A DNA stretch of 64,000 bases from CAIQPS01 sp963783835 (GCA_963783835.1 CAWAOX010000013.1:124001-188000); one strand, 5' to 3'; numbered from the stretch's first letter, positions 7,961-16,976 are shown. The notes: generated by a model from the sequence alone, not told the origin. Translations and numbers: made by a program.

Positions 7961-9532
7961 ATGAACCGCCCGGTATGGTCGTCGATGCTGCGTACTGTCG
8001 CAATGCTTGCGATAGCGTGTCTCGCCGGCTGGTCGCTCCTTTCGTCTCCCCCTCCGGCCCTCGCCGACGACTCCTCGGTGGGCGGCATCGGAGGCGACCT
8101 CTATCCGTTGACGAACACCGACGTCCGTATGGAGTCCGAGACGGTGCAGGCGATCGTCTATCGCCTGTTCGCCGAATACCGGGTCGACTTCCGGTTCGTG
8201 AACACCGGGCCGGCCCAGACCCTCATGCTCGGATTCCCCTTCGCCCTCGATAATCCCGAGGGCAGCGGCGCGGGGCCGGTCGCGTTCCGCGCCTGGCAGG
8301 ACGGCAAGCCCCTGCCGGTCAGCCTCGGCCAAGGGCAGGTCGACGGTTCTCCTCAGGGCTACTACCTCCATCAGGCGACGTTCCCCCCCGGCTCTACGAT
8401 GATCACGGTCAGCTATCTCGCCAGTCCATCCTGGACGTCCAGCGACCGCTTTCCGGAGTTGACGCCGGCGGAGTTGAAGGTGCCGGGAGTCCAGGGTATG
8501 GCCGGACGGTACGACTACTGGCTGCACACCGGTGCGGGCTGGGCGGGGACCATCGGCGCCGCTGTCGTACGCTACACGCTCGCCGATGACTTTCGCGGCT
8601 GGGGCCTGGACGTGAGGTCCGGCTATGAGGGCGTGAGCGAAGGATGGCCGGACACTACCCGGCCGGAGACCTATACCAAGCCCGACGAGCACGCCTATCA
8701 GTGGGTGTTCAACGAACTCGAGCCGACAGAGGACAGCGACATCGTCCTGGCGTTCACCGGCGCGATGCTCCCCTGGGAGAAGGACGAGGTCCTTTCGCCG
8801 GCCTTCGGCGCGGTCGTCTCCTCGATCACGACCTCGAACCCGCTCCCGATAGACGGGGGCGAGCCGGGCTGGGAGGCCATCGACGGTTCGCCCGGCACCA
8901 GCCTCGGCCTGCAGGGTGACCAGCGCTGGATACGGCTGGACGTCCAGGGTGATCTGGGGCTACGCGAGATCCGCATCGTGCCCGGCAAGAACGACACGCC
9001 GGATTCCTTCGCCGAATACGGCCGGCCCAAGACCATCAAGCTGACCCTGTCCGACGGGACGAGCGCGGTGATCACCCTGGCCGACGAGCCCTCGCTCCAG
9101 AAGTTCCCGATCTCCGGCTCGGCGGAATGGGTCCGCCTGGACGTTCTCGATACCTACCCGGGGAGCAAGAGCACCGAGCCCTACTTCTCGGACATAAGCT
9201 TCGGCAACCGGGCCGCCCCGGGATTCGAGTCTTTCTCCGCGCTCGTCGCAGAGGCTTCGTCCTCCGTGACTCCATCGTCGAGCCCGCCGCTCTCTTCGAG
9301 CACCTCACTCTCCCCGAGCACCTCGCTCTCCCCGGCCAGCTCCCTCTCCCCGAGCACCTCGCTCTCCCCGGCCACTCCGAGCACCGGGCCGGCCGGTCTC
9401 GAACCGGGGGACACCCACAGTGTCTGGACGGTCTGGCCGATCGTGGCCCTCGCTATCGCCGGAGCCGCGCTCGTCGCAGCCATAGTATTGACGCTCATCC
9501 TTCTCGACCGCCGCTCCAGCCAGAAGGGGTAG
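7961..9532 (+). CDS. Surface protein with DUF4424-like and discoidin-like domains
   Basis: The 523-aa protein has a signal peptide (residues 1-36), a DUF4424-like domain (~40-290: SSVGGIGGDLYPL..., VRMESETVQ, YRVDFRFVN), and a discoidin/F5-8C-like glycan-binding domain (~300-420: PGWEAIDGSPGTSLGL..., QRWIRLDV, LREIRIVPG). A Ser/Thr/Pro linker of repeated SLSPSTSLSPA units follows, then a C-terminal membrane helix with a short basic tail. It is probably anchored outside the cell and may bind carbohydrate. No enzymatic residues are recognisable. Confidence 0.7.
   Translation: MNRPVWSSMLRTVAMLAIACLAGWSLLSSPPPALADDSSVGGIGGDLYPLTNTDVRMESETVQAIVYRLFAEYRVDFRFVNTGPAQTLMLGFPFALDNPEGSGAGPVAFRAWQDGKPLPVSLGQGQVDGSPQGYYLHQATFPPGSTMITVSYLASPSWTSSDRFPELTPAELKVPGVQGMAGRYDYWLHTGAGWAGTIGAAVVRYTLADDFRGWGLDVRSGYEGVSEGWPDTTRPETYTKPDEHAYQWVFNELEPTEDSDIVLAFTGAMLPWEKDEVLSPAFGAVVSSITTSNPLPIDGGEPGWEAIDGSPGTSLGLQGDQRWIRLDVQGDLGLREIRIVPGKNDTPDSFAEYGRPKTIKLTLSDGTSAVITLADEPSLQKFPISGSAEWVRLDVLDTYPGSKSTEPYFSDISFGNRAAPGFESFSALVAEASSSVTPSSSPPLSSSTSLSPSTSLSPASSLSPSTSLSPATPSTGPAGLEPGDTHSVWTVWPIVALAIAGAALVAAIVLTLILLDRRSSQKG
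9290..9385 (+). repeat. Tandem low-complexity repeat encoding a Ser/Pro/Leu linker
   Basis: Units of about 18-36 bp built on ctctccccgagcacctcg and ctctccccggcc alternate four to five times inside the surface-protein gene. Such in-frame repeats can vary in number by slippage and would change the length of the stalk between the binding domain and the membrane. Confidence 0.7.
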
Positions 9533-9668
9533 AGCCGGCGTGCGAACCTCGTCCGGCGGCGCGGTCCGCCCGGTAGACCCGGCATAGTATCAGCGTAGTA
9601 TCCTGAGTACTGCACTGCGCCCTCTTGGAGAAGGGCGCCACCCGGCGCCGCCGACGAGAAAGGGCCAG

Positions 9669-10946
9669 ATGGAAGCGCAAGCAGGTCCAGGTCCCCGCTA
9701 TAGATGGGCGATCTTGACCATGTCCCTGTTCGTCGTCTTCGGCGCGCTCGGACTCTCCCGCTTCAGTTACACCTCCATCCTGCCGTCGATGCAGGACAGC
9801 CTCGGTCTGACGAACACCCAGGCGGGCGCCCTGGCCACCGCAAACCTCGCCGGCTACATGGCCATGGCCATCATCGGAGGTGCGCTCGCCTCGCGCTTCG
9901 GTCCTCGCCGGGTGGTGCCCAGCGGGCTGCTGGTTGCCTGTGTCGGCATGGTCATCACCGGGCTCTCCGTCGGGTATCCGATGGCGTTCGGAGGCCGCTT
10001 CCTCTCCGGCGCCGGCGCGGCGGCCGCCAACATCCCGGCCCACACCATGCTGGCCCTTTGGTTCTCGCAGCGCCGGCGAGGCGTGGCTACCGGGACGGCT
10101 TCCACAGGCGCTTCGGTCGGCCTCGTCGTCGTGGCCCTGCTGGTCCCCTTCATCATCGACAAGTACGGGGAGAACGGGTGGCGCATGGCTTGGCTCATCC
10201 TGGCGGTGTTGGTCGGCTTCCTCGCGATCGTCAGCTTCCTCGTCATCCGCGATAGGCCGGGCTACCGCCCGGACGACCACGGGCCTGTCATCGCGAAGAA
10301 GGCCGGTGACTGGAAGAAGATCTATCTCTCCGCCAAGGTGTGGCACCTGGGGATCGTCTACTTCATGTTCGGCTTCGCCTACATGGCCTACATGACGTTC
10401 TTCACCAAGCGACTGATAGCCGACGTCGGCTATACGCAGGAGAGCGCCGGTACCATGTTCATGATCCTCGGTTGGTCGAGTCTGGTCTGCGGTCTGCTGT
10501 GGGGATTCGTCGCGGACGCGATCGGCCGCAAGTGGGCCATGATGATAATCCTCTTCATCCAGTCTGTTTCGTACGCCATCTTCGCGCTCTGGACCGGCGC
10601 GGGCGGAATAGTCGTCTCGGCAGTGCTTTTCGGGATCACTGCCTGGGGTGTCCCGGCCATCATGGCCGTCGCCTGCGGAGACATCGTGGGGCCGTTGATG
10701 GCCCCGGCGGCATATGGCTTTCTCACCGCCTTCCACGGTTTCGGGCAAGCGGCCGGCCCCTACGTGGCGGGCCGGCTGGCCGACTCGCTTCCCACCTTCA
10801 CCGCCAGCTATCTGATGGCGGCGGGAGTCGCCTTCCTCGGCGCGATAGGGATGCTCTTGCTTCGCTGGGCCCCGGGGCGGCCGGGGCAGACCGGCCAAGC
10901 AGTCGCGTGCGAGGACGGCACTATCGATCTCGCCCCACCTCTTTAG
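9669..10946 (+). CDS. MFS transporter
   Basis: The 425-aa protein has 12 predicted helices with the MFS motif A region (GGALASRFGPRRVV) between helices 2 and 3 and a second half starting near residue 222. The N-terminal LSRFSYTSILPSMQDSLGLTNTQAG resembles the YbfB/YjiJ and related prokaryotic MFS families. The substrate cannot be told. It starts at ATG 9669 and is followed after ~98 bp by the helicase gene; it seems monocistronic. Confidence 0.8.
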   Translation: MEAQAGPGPRYRWAILTMSLFVVFGALGLSRFSYTSILPSMQDSLGLTNTQAGALATANLAGYMAMAIIGGALASRFGPRRVVPSGLLVACVGMVITGLSVGYPMAFGGRFLSGAGAAAANIPAHTMLALWFSQRRRGVATGTASTGASVGLVVVALLVPFIIDKYGENGWRMAWLILAVLVGFLAIVSFLVIRDRPGYRPDDHGPVIAKKAGDWKKIYLSAKVWHLGIVYFMFGFAYMAYMTFFTKRLIADVGYTQESAGTMFMILGWSSLVCGLLWGFVADAIGRKWAMMIILFIQSVSYAIFALWTGAGGIVVSAVLFGITAWGVPAIMAVACGDIVGPLMAPAAYGFLTAFHGFGQAAGPYVAGRLADSLPTFTASYLMAAGVAFLGAIGMLLLRWAPGRPGQTGQAVACEDGTIDLAPPL

Positions 10947-11044
10947 AAGAGGGCCGCCTCGGCGCCCCGCCCTCCAGCGCCTCACGCGACCCCCGGCCTG
11001 ACCCCGCCGCCCGCGTCCGCTCCCCCCTGTATCCTTATGCCACC

Positions 11045-13267
11045 ATGTCACCGCTCCCCATCCAGAACATCCTGGCCGAGTTGAACGAGCAGCAGCGGCT
11101 GGCCGTCGAGCACGGAGAAGACCCGCTGCTCATCGTGGCGGGGGCCGGAACGGGCAAGACCGCCACCCTCGCCCATCGGGTCGCCTACCGGATGGCCACC
11201 GGTACCGACCCCGGCCGCATCCTGCTTCTCACGTTCACCCGGCGGGCCGCCGCCGAGATGGTGCGCCGGGTCGAGAGCATCTTGCGGCGCCTCGAGGCCG
11301 AGACCCGGGCTCAGGCGGCCGGCGCGGGCGGCGGTGCGGCGGAGAGCGCCTCCCCCGCCCTGACCCTTCGTAGCTCCGGCAAGGTCTGGGGCGGGACGTT
11401 CCACGCCACCGCCACGCGCCTTCTCCGCCTTCATGGTCGAAGCATCGGGCTTGATCCCTCGTTCACCATCCTCGACAGAGGGGACGCGGAGGATCTCATG
11501 GGGGTCTTGCGCACCGACCTCGGGCTGGCCAAGAGCGATCGGCGCTTCCCTCTCAAAGGCACCTGTATGGACATCTACAGCCGGTGTGTCAATGCCCGAG
11601 AGACCGTGGAGGAGGCCGTTGAGACCCATTTCCCGTGGTGCAAGGACGAGGTGGACGACCTGCGCAAGCTCTTCGCGGCCTATGTCGACCGCAAGGGTGA
11701 GCAGAGCGTGCTCGACTACGACGATCTGCTGCTGTTCTGGCACGGCCTGCTGACCGACCGCCGCGCCGCCCGCTCCATCCGGGGGCGCTTCGACTGCGTC
11801 CTGGTCGACGAGTATCAAGACACGAACGTCCTGCAGGCCGAGATCCTCGAGATGCTCTGTCCCGGCGGGAAGAACCTCACGGTGGTCGGGGATGACGCCC
11901 AAGCGATCTATTCATTCCGGGCCGCCACTGTCCGGAACATACTCGACTTCCCCCTGCACTTCCCCGGCACCACCGTCGTCACCCTCGAGCAGAACTACCG
12001 CAGCACGCAGCCCATACTCGACGCCACCAATGACGTGATCGCCGGAGCCACCGAGCGCCACGCCAAGAGCCTCTGGTCGCGGCGGCTCGAAGGGGGCAAA
12101 CCCCAACTGGTGTGCTGCGGGGACGAGGACGAGCAGAGCGAGTTCGTCATCCAGCGCATCCTCGAGCACCGGGAGGCGGGCGTGCCTCTCCGCCGCCAGG
12201 CGGTGCTCTTCCGGGCTTCTCATCACAGCCTGGCCCTCGAACTGGAACTCGCCCGCCGGAATATCCCCTTCCACAAATATGGGGGCCTGCGCTTCGTCGA
12301 GACCGCACACGTCAAGGACTTGCTGGCCTTCCTGCGGCTCGCGGAAAACCCGCGGGACCTGATGGCAGGCACCAGGGTGCTGATGCTCCTGCCCGGAGTC
12401 GGGCCCAAGAAAGCGCGTGCCCTCATGAACGACCTAGCCGCCGGGACGCCGGGCACGGCGGCACTGCCCGCTGATTCTGGCGCAGCCACCGCGGCGCGGG
12501 CGGCGGCGCCTGCCGGCCCTGGCGGACGCGCCTTCTCCGGCTTCGCCGCCTGGGCAGGACGACCGGCCCCTTCGGCCGCCGCGGCCTCCGCCTGGGAGGG
12601 TCTGGTCTCGCTCATGACCAGCATCGGGAGTCGCGACCCGGGGGATCTCGCCTCCCAGATCAAACGGATCAGGCTCTTCTATGCGCCTCTGCTCGAGCGG
12701 CTGTACGACAATGCCCGCGCCCGCATCCTCGATCTCGAGCAACTCGAAGGACTGGCAACACGGTCCCCAGACCGGGCCCGCTTCCTCGCCGAGATCGCGC
12801 TCGATCCCCCCAGTTACACCGAAGACCTCGCCGGTCCGCCGCTACTCGACGAAGACTTCCTCATCCTCTCCACCATCCACTCGGCCAAGGGGTTGGAGTG
12901 GGATTCCGTCTATGTGATACACGCGGCCGACGGCAACATCCCCTCCGACATGGCCACCGGAAGGCTGGAAGAGATCGAGGAGGAGCGCAGGCTCTTCTAC
13001 GTCGCTTTGACTCGCGCCAAAGACTGGCTCTACGTCTGCTACCCCCTCCGGTACTACACCTACCCGCGCACGTTCAGCGACGTCCACGGCTATGCGCAGT
13101 TGACGCGCTTCCTGCCGGAAAGCGTGCGCCGGCTGTTCGAAGAGACCCAGGCGGCCGGCATCACCTCGCCCGACGATTCCTCCGATGGCGCGTTCTCTCA
13201 GGCACCGGGAACAGAGCAGACGGTTACCACCGAAGACATCCGAAGGCGTCTGAAAGGTCTGTTCTAG
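11045..13267 (+). CDS. UvrD/PcrA-type ATP-dependent DNA helicase
   Basis: Start ATG 11045 gives 740 aa; the frame is open further upstream inside the MFS gene, but that part is not protein-like. Superfamily 1 motifs are clear: Q motif LNEQQRLAVEH, Walker A VAGAGTGKT (Lys 38), LLTFTRRAAAEM, Walker B DCVLVDEYQDTN, GDDAQAIYSFRAA, LEQNYRST, LSTIHSAKGLEWD and YVALTRAKDWLYV. The 2B region carries an Ala/Gly-rich insertion (about 12430-12590). It would act as a 3'-5' helicase in repair or fork restart. Near-usual length for PcrA/UvrD; the C-terminal RNA polymerase-binding tail of PcrA is not evident. Confidence 0.9.
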   Translation: MSPLPIQNILAELNEQQRLAVEHGEDPLLIVAGAGTGKTATLAHRVAYRMATGTDPGRILLLTFTRRAAAEMVRRVESILRRLEAETRAQAAGAGGGAAESASPALTLRSSGKVWGGTFHATATRLLRLHGRSIGLDPSFTILDRGDAEDLMGVLRTDLGLAKSDRRFPLKGTCMDIYSRCVNARETVEEAVETHFPWCKDEVDDLRKLFAAYVDRKGEQSVLDYDDLLLFWHGLLTDRRAARSIRGRFDCVLVDEYQDTNVLQAEILEMLCPGGKNLTVVGDDAQAIYSFRAATVRNILDFPLHFPGTTVVTLEQNYRSTQPILDATNDVIAGATERHAKSLWSRRLEGGKPQLVCCGDEDEQSEFVIQRILEHREAGVPLRRQAVLFRASHHSLALELELARRNIPFHKYGGLRFVETAHVKDLLAFLRLAENPRDLMAGTRVLMLLPGVGPKKARALMNDLAAGTPGTAALPADSGAATAARAAAPAGPGGRAFSGFAAWAGRPAPSAAAASAWEGLVSLMTSIGSRDPGDLASQIKRIRLFYAPLLERLYDNARARILDLEQLEGLATRSPDRARFLAEIALDPPSYTEDLAGPPLLDEDFLILSTIHSAKGLEWDSVYVIHAADGNIPSDMATGRLEEIEEERRLFYVALTRAKDWLYVCYPLRYYTYPRTFSDVHGYAQLTRFLPESVRRLFEETQAAGITSPDDSSDGAFSQAPGTEQTVTTEDIRRRLKGLF

Positions 13268-13352
13268 ACAGGTCGTGGCAAGACGGCCTGGGCGCAAGCG
13301 TGAGATAATACGACACTCCAACTCCGGAAGTGATCATGAGGAGAGTGTTTGG

Positions 13353-13676
13353 ATGCCTAGTTGGATTGGACCATGGGAGATCGCGATAGTCCTGGTATTG
13401 GCCCTGCTCATCTTTGGGCCCAAGAAACTGCCTGACCTCGGCTCTTCCCTGGGCAGATCGATCAGAGGCTTCAAGACGGGCCTCAAAGACACCCAGGACG
13501 AAGTCAAGTCGGCCATGAATGGAGATGGAAGCGCCGAAGCCCCGGCCTCCGCCGAAGCCCCGATCGTTACCGCGACCGCTGCGACCGCGAGCACTGCGAC
13601 TGCGGCCGACGCGGCCTCGACCGACGGGACCTCGACCACTACCGAGGCGCCGACCGACACGACCGAACAGAGTTGA
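13353..13676 (+). CDS. tatA: Twin-arginine translocase subunit TatA/E
   Basis: The 107-aa protein begins MPSWIGPWEIAIVLVLALLI with one N-terminal membrane helix, then FGPKKLPDLGSSLGRSIRGFK, the hinge and amphipathic helix of TatA. A long Ala/Thr/Glu-rich tail follows. The start at 13353 has AGGAGAG seven bases upstream. TatA forms the protein-conducting part of the Tat system, which the two substrate-binding proteins and the molybdoenzyme here would use. No tatB or tatC is adjacent. Confidence 0.9.
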   Translation: MPSWIGPWEIAIVLVLALLIFGPKKLPDLGSSLGRSIRGFKTGLKDTQDEVKSAMNGDGSAEAPASAEAPIVTATAATASTATAADAASTDGTSTTTEAPTDTTEQS

Positions 13677-13696
13677 CGGGTGCGGCTGGCTGCGAG

Positions 13697-13873
13697 CTAG
13701 CCGCCCTTCACTTCGCTGTAGGCCCAGTCGAGCCACGGGAAAAGGGCCTCCAGATCGGCAGTCTCCACCGTCGCTCCTCCCCATAGGCGAAGCCCTGGCG
13801 GGGCTTCGCGATACGGCGCGATGTCGTACGCTACCCCTTCCGACTCGAGTAGAGCGGCTTCGACTCCTCCGGG
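13697..13873 (-). pseudogene. 3' remnant of phosphoserine aminotransferase gene (serC)
   Basis: The minus strand encodes ~58 residues ending with YREAPPGLRLWGGATVE and LEALFPWLDWAYSEVKGG, then TAG. This is the conserved C-terminus of SerC (usually APPGLRIWCGATVE plus PWLDWAF). It is preceded in frame by TGA at 13876-13874 and no upstream serC sequence exists, because the molbindin gene lies there. The 5' ~85% has therefore been deleted. Identification rests on motif recognition only. Confidence 0.65.
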
Positions 13874-13889
13874 TCACTGGCCGCCGACG

Positions 13890-14102
13890 TCAGTCGACGG
13901 CGATCATCACGTTGCTGGCTTTGACGACCGCGTAGGCCTCAGACCCGACCTGGAGCCCGAGGCTCTCCGCGGAATGCTTCGTGATGATGGAAACGAGTTC
14001 CGCACCACCGGGAAGCTCCAGGACAACCTCGGTGTTGACTGCCCCGTGCGTCACACTCTTCACTTTCCCCTTGATCATGTTCCGAGCACTCAGCCTCATC
14101 AT
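13890..14102 (-). CDS. Molbindin: TOBE-domain molybdate-binding protein
   Basis: The 70-aa protein LSARNMIKGKVKSV..., followed by NTEVVLELPGG, SIITKHSAESLGL and AVVKASNVMIAVD, is one complete Mop/TOBE unit. Such small proteins form hexamers that bind molybdate or tungstate oxyanions in the cytoplasm. The second ATG (14099) has better spacing to AGGAGG than the first. It fits the presence of a molybdopterin enzyme in the window. No ModABC transporter gene is adjacent. Confidence 0.85.
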   Translation of the reverse strand: MMRLSARNMIKGKVKSVTHGAVNTEVVLELPGGAELVSIITKHSAESLGLQVGSEAYAVVKASNVMIAVD

Positions 14103-14345
14103 TGCCTCCTATCGTGGATTCATCGGACCGGGGCTCACCTAGCCCCCTGCGCCGACGCGGGTCCCCTATAAAATAGCCTGAATCGCCGCCCTTTACACGG
14201 GCAGATGGCGAAGCCGGCGCCGGGTCTGGCCGCGGGTGCCGCCGGCTCGGCGAGCCGGGCTGGAGCCGTGGCGGCCAAGGTGACGAGCCACGATTCGCTC
14301 TGCTAGAATAATCGCTCGCTGAGGTGGCGGGCCTCGCCGCCATTG

Positions 14346-14439
14346 GGAGAAGTGGCCGAGAGGCTGAAGGCGCTCGCCTGCTAAGCGAGTGAAGGAGTGA
14401 ATGCTCCTTCCGAGGGTTCGAATCCCTCCTTCTCCGCCA
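14346..14439 (+). tRNA. tRNA-Ser(GCT)
   Basis: The acceptor stem GGAGAAG pairs with CTTCTCC, the anticodon stem CTCGC/GCGAG encloses CTGCTAA (anticodon GCT), there is a long variable arm typical of serine tRNAs, and a T arm with GGTTCGAATCC. The discriminator G and CCA are encoded. It reads AGC/AGU codons. A tRNA-Arg follows five bases later, so both are probably one transcript. Confidence 0.95.
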
Positions 14440-14443
14440 GCAT

Positions 14444-14517
14444 GCGCCTGTAGCTCAGTTGGATAGAGCGTTGGTCTACGAAACCAAAGGTCATGGGTTC
14501 GAGTCCCGTCAGGCGCG
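14444..14517 (+). tRNA. tRNA-Arg(ACG)
   Basis: Acceptor GCGCCTG/CAGGCGC, D arm GCTCAGTTGGATAGAGC, anticodon stem TTGGT/ACCAA with loop CTACGAA (anticodon ACG) and T arm ATGGGTTCGAGTCCCGT. CCA is not encoded. A34 of this tRNA is the usual target of TadA, which is encoded in this window; inosine lets it read CGU, CGC and CGA. Confidence 0.95.
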
Positions 14518-14521
14518 CTAG

Positions 14522-14560
14522 ACAAAGAACCCCGCTATCGGCGGGGTTCTTTGTTTTGTT
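14522..14560. terminator. Bidirectional intrinsic terminator
   Basis: A 14-bp perfect stem (ACAAAGAACCCCGC with its complement) around a five-base loop is followed by TTTTGTT on the plus strand. It ends the two-tRNA transcript and also lies immediately downstream of the convergent lipoprotein gene, so it can serve both directions. Confidence 0.9.
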
Positions 14561-14567
14561 GCTCGCC

Positions 14568-15179
14568 CTAGCCGGACAGCGAGAAGCCGAGGGCCTGCTC
14601 CAAGGTGGTGCGAGCCGCCGTCCCCTCCTGCCACGCCGCCGCTATCGTCGCTACCGCGCCCAACGACGACAGGCTCTGCCCCTTCTCCAGACTCTGGGCG
14701 AGGTCGCGCACGCCTACCGACATCTTCTCGAGCGAGGCCAGAAAGCCGGCGTGGGCCGTGGCCAGATCCGGAGGCGCCTGGATGGGCTTGAGGTCCTTGA
14801 TCATGTCGCCCATCAGCAAGTCCAGGTCCTTGGCCGCCTGTATCTGCGTGGGGGTAGGCTTGGTGAAGTTCGTCCCGCTCATGACTGCATACGCCTGCGC
14901 GAGCCCCGGGCCGTACGTGTCCGCCCACGTCTTCATGGCCGCGCGGTAGGCCTCGAGGGCGCTGAGGGTGGTGGAGGTGGTCGACGTGGTCGACGTGGTG
15001 GTCGACGAAGAAGTGGTGGTAGTCGGGGCCAGGGTGGTGGTAGTGGTCAGGAGAGTCGTTGCAACAGTCTCGGTGGTCGCCTCGGGCGAGGCGCCGGAGC
15101 ACGACGGACCGGTGCAACCGGCGGCGGCGAAGGCCACCAGGAGCAACGCTAGCACCATTCCGATGGGCTTCATCTTCAT
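14568..15179 (-). CDS. Lipoprotein of unknown function with Thr-rich linker
   Basis: Start ATG 15179 (GGAGGGG upstream) gives 203 aa. The lipobox AFAAAGC follows a short hydrophobic leader, then a ~40-residue linker of Thr/Ser and a helical domain (from ALEAYRAAMKTWADTYG) of about 130 residues. Thr-rich linkers next to the lipid anchor recur in other lipoproteins in this window. I do not recognise the helical domain. It diverges from the substrate-binding protein gene at 15348. Confidence 0.7.
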   Translation of the reverse strand: MKMKPIGMVLALLLVAFAAAGCTGPSCSGASPEATTETVATTLLTTTTTLAPTTTTSSSTTTSTTSTTSTTLSALEAYRAAMKTWADTYGPGLAQAYAVMSGTNFTKPTPTQIQAAKDLDLLMGDMIKDLKPIQAPPDLATAHAGFLASLEKMSVGVRDLAQSLEKGQSLSSLGAVATIAAAWQEGTAARTTLEQALGFSLSG

Positions 15180-15254
15180 TTCGCCGACCCCTCCAAACCG
15201 TGGATGTTGCTGGCTAGGATACACCTTGGGGTTCCCTTGGCCCGCGATCGGGCG

Positions 15255-15285
15255 TACTATTATGAGTGGCCGCTCACTTAGTGAG
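15255..15285 (+). promoter_or_regulatory. Promoter -10 and palindromic operator before ABC substrate-binding gene
   Basis: TACTAT (15255-15260) is followed seven bases later by GGCCGCTCACTTAGTGAG, containing the perfect palindrome CTCACT-T-AGTGAG. The paralogous gene starting at 50466 has TAGTAT and GGCCGCTCACTAGGCGAG in the same arrangement. The conservation over two distant loci points to a shared repressor binding near the transcription start. The regulator is not in the window. Confidence 0.55.
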
Positions 15286-15347
15286 CCGGAAGGCATGCCG
15301 GCACGGCCGACGGGGTCAGGTAGACCGACGAGGGAGGTAGAAGAGCG

Positions 15348-16824
15348 ATGTCAGACGACAGGTTCGACGAGTTGACGAGGAAGACCGTCAGCCGCCGCGA
15401 CTTCCTCAAGATGGCGGGCGTCGCCGGCGTCGCCGTCGGAGCAAGCGCGGGGCTCGGTGGCCTGCTGGCGGCATGCGGCGATACCGAGGAGAGCACACCA
15501 CCACCACCGCGGCAGCGACCACCACGACAGCCGGCGCGACCACTACGACGGCGGGCGCTACCACGACTTCCGCTTCGGCGGGGCGGAGATGGGCGTGGAG
15601 CTCAAGATGGGCTTCGTCGCTCCCCTCACCGGCCCGCTTGCCTCGTTCGGGGTCCCCGACAAGTATTGCGCCGATCGCTGGAGAGAGGCGTGTGGGGACG
15701 GCATAGTCTGCGGCGACGGCAAGAAGCATCCGGTCACCATCGAGGTGATGGACAGCCAGTCCGACTCGAACAGAGCGGCACAGGTCGCCGGCGACCTAAT
15801 CAACAACAGCAAAGTCGACGTCATGATGGTGGCTTCCACTCCCGACACGGTGACGCCGGTCGTGGAGCAGTGCGAAGCCAGCGGCTGCCCGGTCGTCTCC
15901 ACCGACTGCCCGTGGCAGACCTACATGGGGGCAAACAAGGAGTACAAGTGGTCCTACCACTCCTTCTTCGGCGCGGAGGACTTCTTCGCGATCAACGAGT
16001 CCTGCTACTCGAAGATACCCAGCAACAAGATCATCGGCGCTCTGTATGACAACACGGCTGACGGCAACTTCTTCAGTGCGAACGCGCCGCAATACATGGA
16101 GGCCAAGGGCTACAAGGTCATCATGCCGTCGAACTTCCAGGCGGGGAGCGAGGACTTCACTGCGCAGATCACCGCGTTCAAGAGCGGCGGCGTGGAACTC
16201 ATCATGGGCAACATGATCCCGCCGGACTTCACGAACTTCTGGAAGCAAGCTGCCCAGCAAGGTCTGAGTCCCAAGGCCTGCCTGGTCGGCAAGGCCATCC
16301 TGTTCCCGCAGTCGGTGGAAGCCCTGGGCGACGTCGCCAACGGCCTCATGACCGAGCTCTGGTGGCACCGCACCTTCCCGTGGAAGTCGTCCCTCACCGG
16401 GGAGACCTGCGGTGAACTCGCCGACGATTTCGAAGCGAAGACCGGACAGGAACAGACCGCTCCGCTCCTCCATTACGTGTGCGGCGAGATGGCCATCTAC
16501 GGCCTCAAGAACGCCACCGATCCCAAGAGCAAGGATGCCGTCCTTGCCGCCATCGAGACCTTGAAGCTCGACACCATCATCGGTCCCATCGACTTCACGG
16601 CGCCGATCATCGCGGCCACCGGGACCGGCGCGGCCGACTGGCCCGCCGGCCCGGGGCATAAGACCAAGAACGTCTTCGACCACGGCCTTGGCGGTTCCCA
16701 GTGGCTGATGCAAGGTGGCAAGTGGAAGTTCGATTCGGTGCCGATCGACAAGGCCGCCGCTCCGTATATGCTCGACAGCACCCTCCAGCCGGCCAAGCCG
16801 CTGCCGGTGGCTCCGCCCGCTTAG
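15348..16824 (+). CDS. Tat-exported ABC substrate-binding lipoprotein, branched-chain amino acid/amide type (two frameshifts)
   Basis: The N-terminus has a Tat motif (SRRDFLKMAGVAGVAVG) and lipobox LLAAC. After a Thr-rich linker comes a Peripla_BP_6 domain (MGFVAPLTGPLASFG, MMVASTPDTVTPVVEQCEA, ...VSTDCPWQTYMGANKEYKW). As written, the reading frame changes twice, near 15497 and 15580, both in the linker; one missing base at each point restores a protein collinear with the paralogue at 49029-50466. The downstream ~400 codons are intact, so a sequencing error is likelier than decay. Without permease or ATPase genes nearby the ligand is unknown. A terminator follows. Confidence 0.8.
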
Positions 16825-16882
16825 GTCCGGGAGATCCCGGGCCGCGGGCGATCGCTCGCGAGCATACTGGTCCCGCAATCAC

Positions 16883-16912
16883 GAGGGGCGCCGCAGGGCG
16901 CCCCTCTTCTTC
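16883..16912 (+). terminator. Intrinsic terminator
   Basis: The stem GAGGGGCGCC/GGCGCCCCTC with a four-base loop is followed by TTCTTCTCT. It closes the substrate-binding protein transcription unit. Confidence 0.85.
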
Positions 16913-16976
16913 TCTCGAGCGTCGCACCCCGGGGCTGAGGGCCGCCGAGCGCACCCCCCACCCGGTCCGGCCGCTG

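Noticed and set aside
9290..9385. CRISPR-like repeat
   Set aside because: Units are contiguous, in frame and without unique spacers; it is a coding low-complexity repeat.
10340..11044. Upstream extension of the helicase frame into the MFS gene
   Set aside because: It overlaps a clear transporter on the same strand and its translation is Arg/Pro-rich without motifs; the helicase domain starts right after ATG 11045.
9495..11051. Long minus-strand frame opposite the MFS gene
   Set aside because: Composition is His/Arg/Asp/Gly shadow coding typical of high-G+C DNA; no motif, and a real gene lies on the other strand.
14193..14525. Minus-strand frame over the two tRNAs
   Set aside because: It is antisense to both tRNA genes and has no family features.
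15348..16824. Programmed ribosomal frameshifting in the binding-protein gene
   Set aside because: No slippery heptamer with a downstream structure was evident, the shifts fall in a low-complexity linker, and the paralogue has none there.
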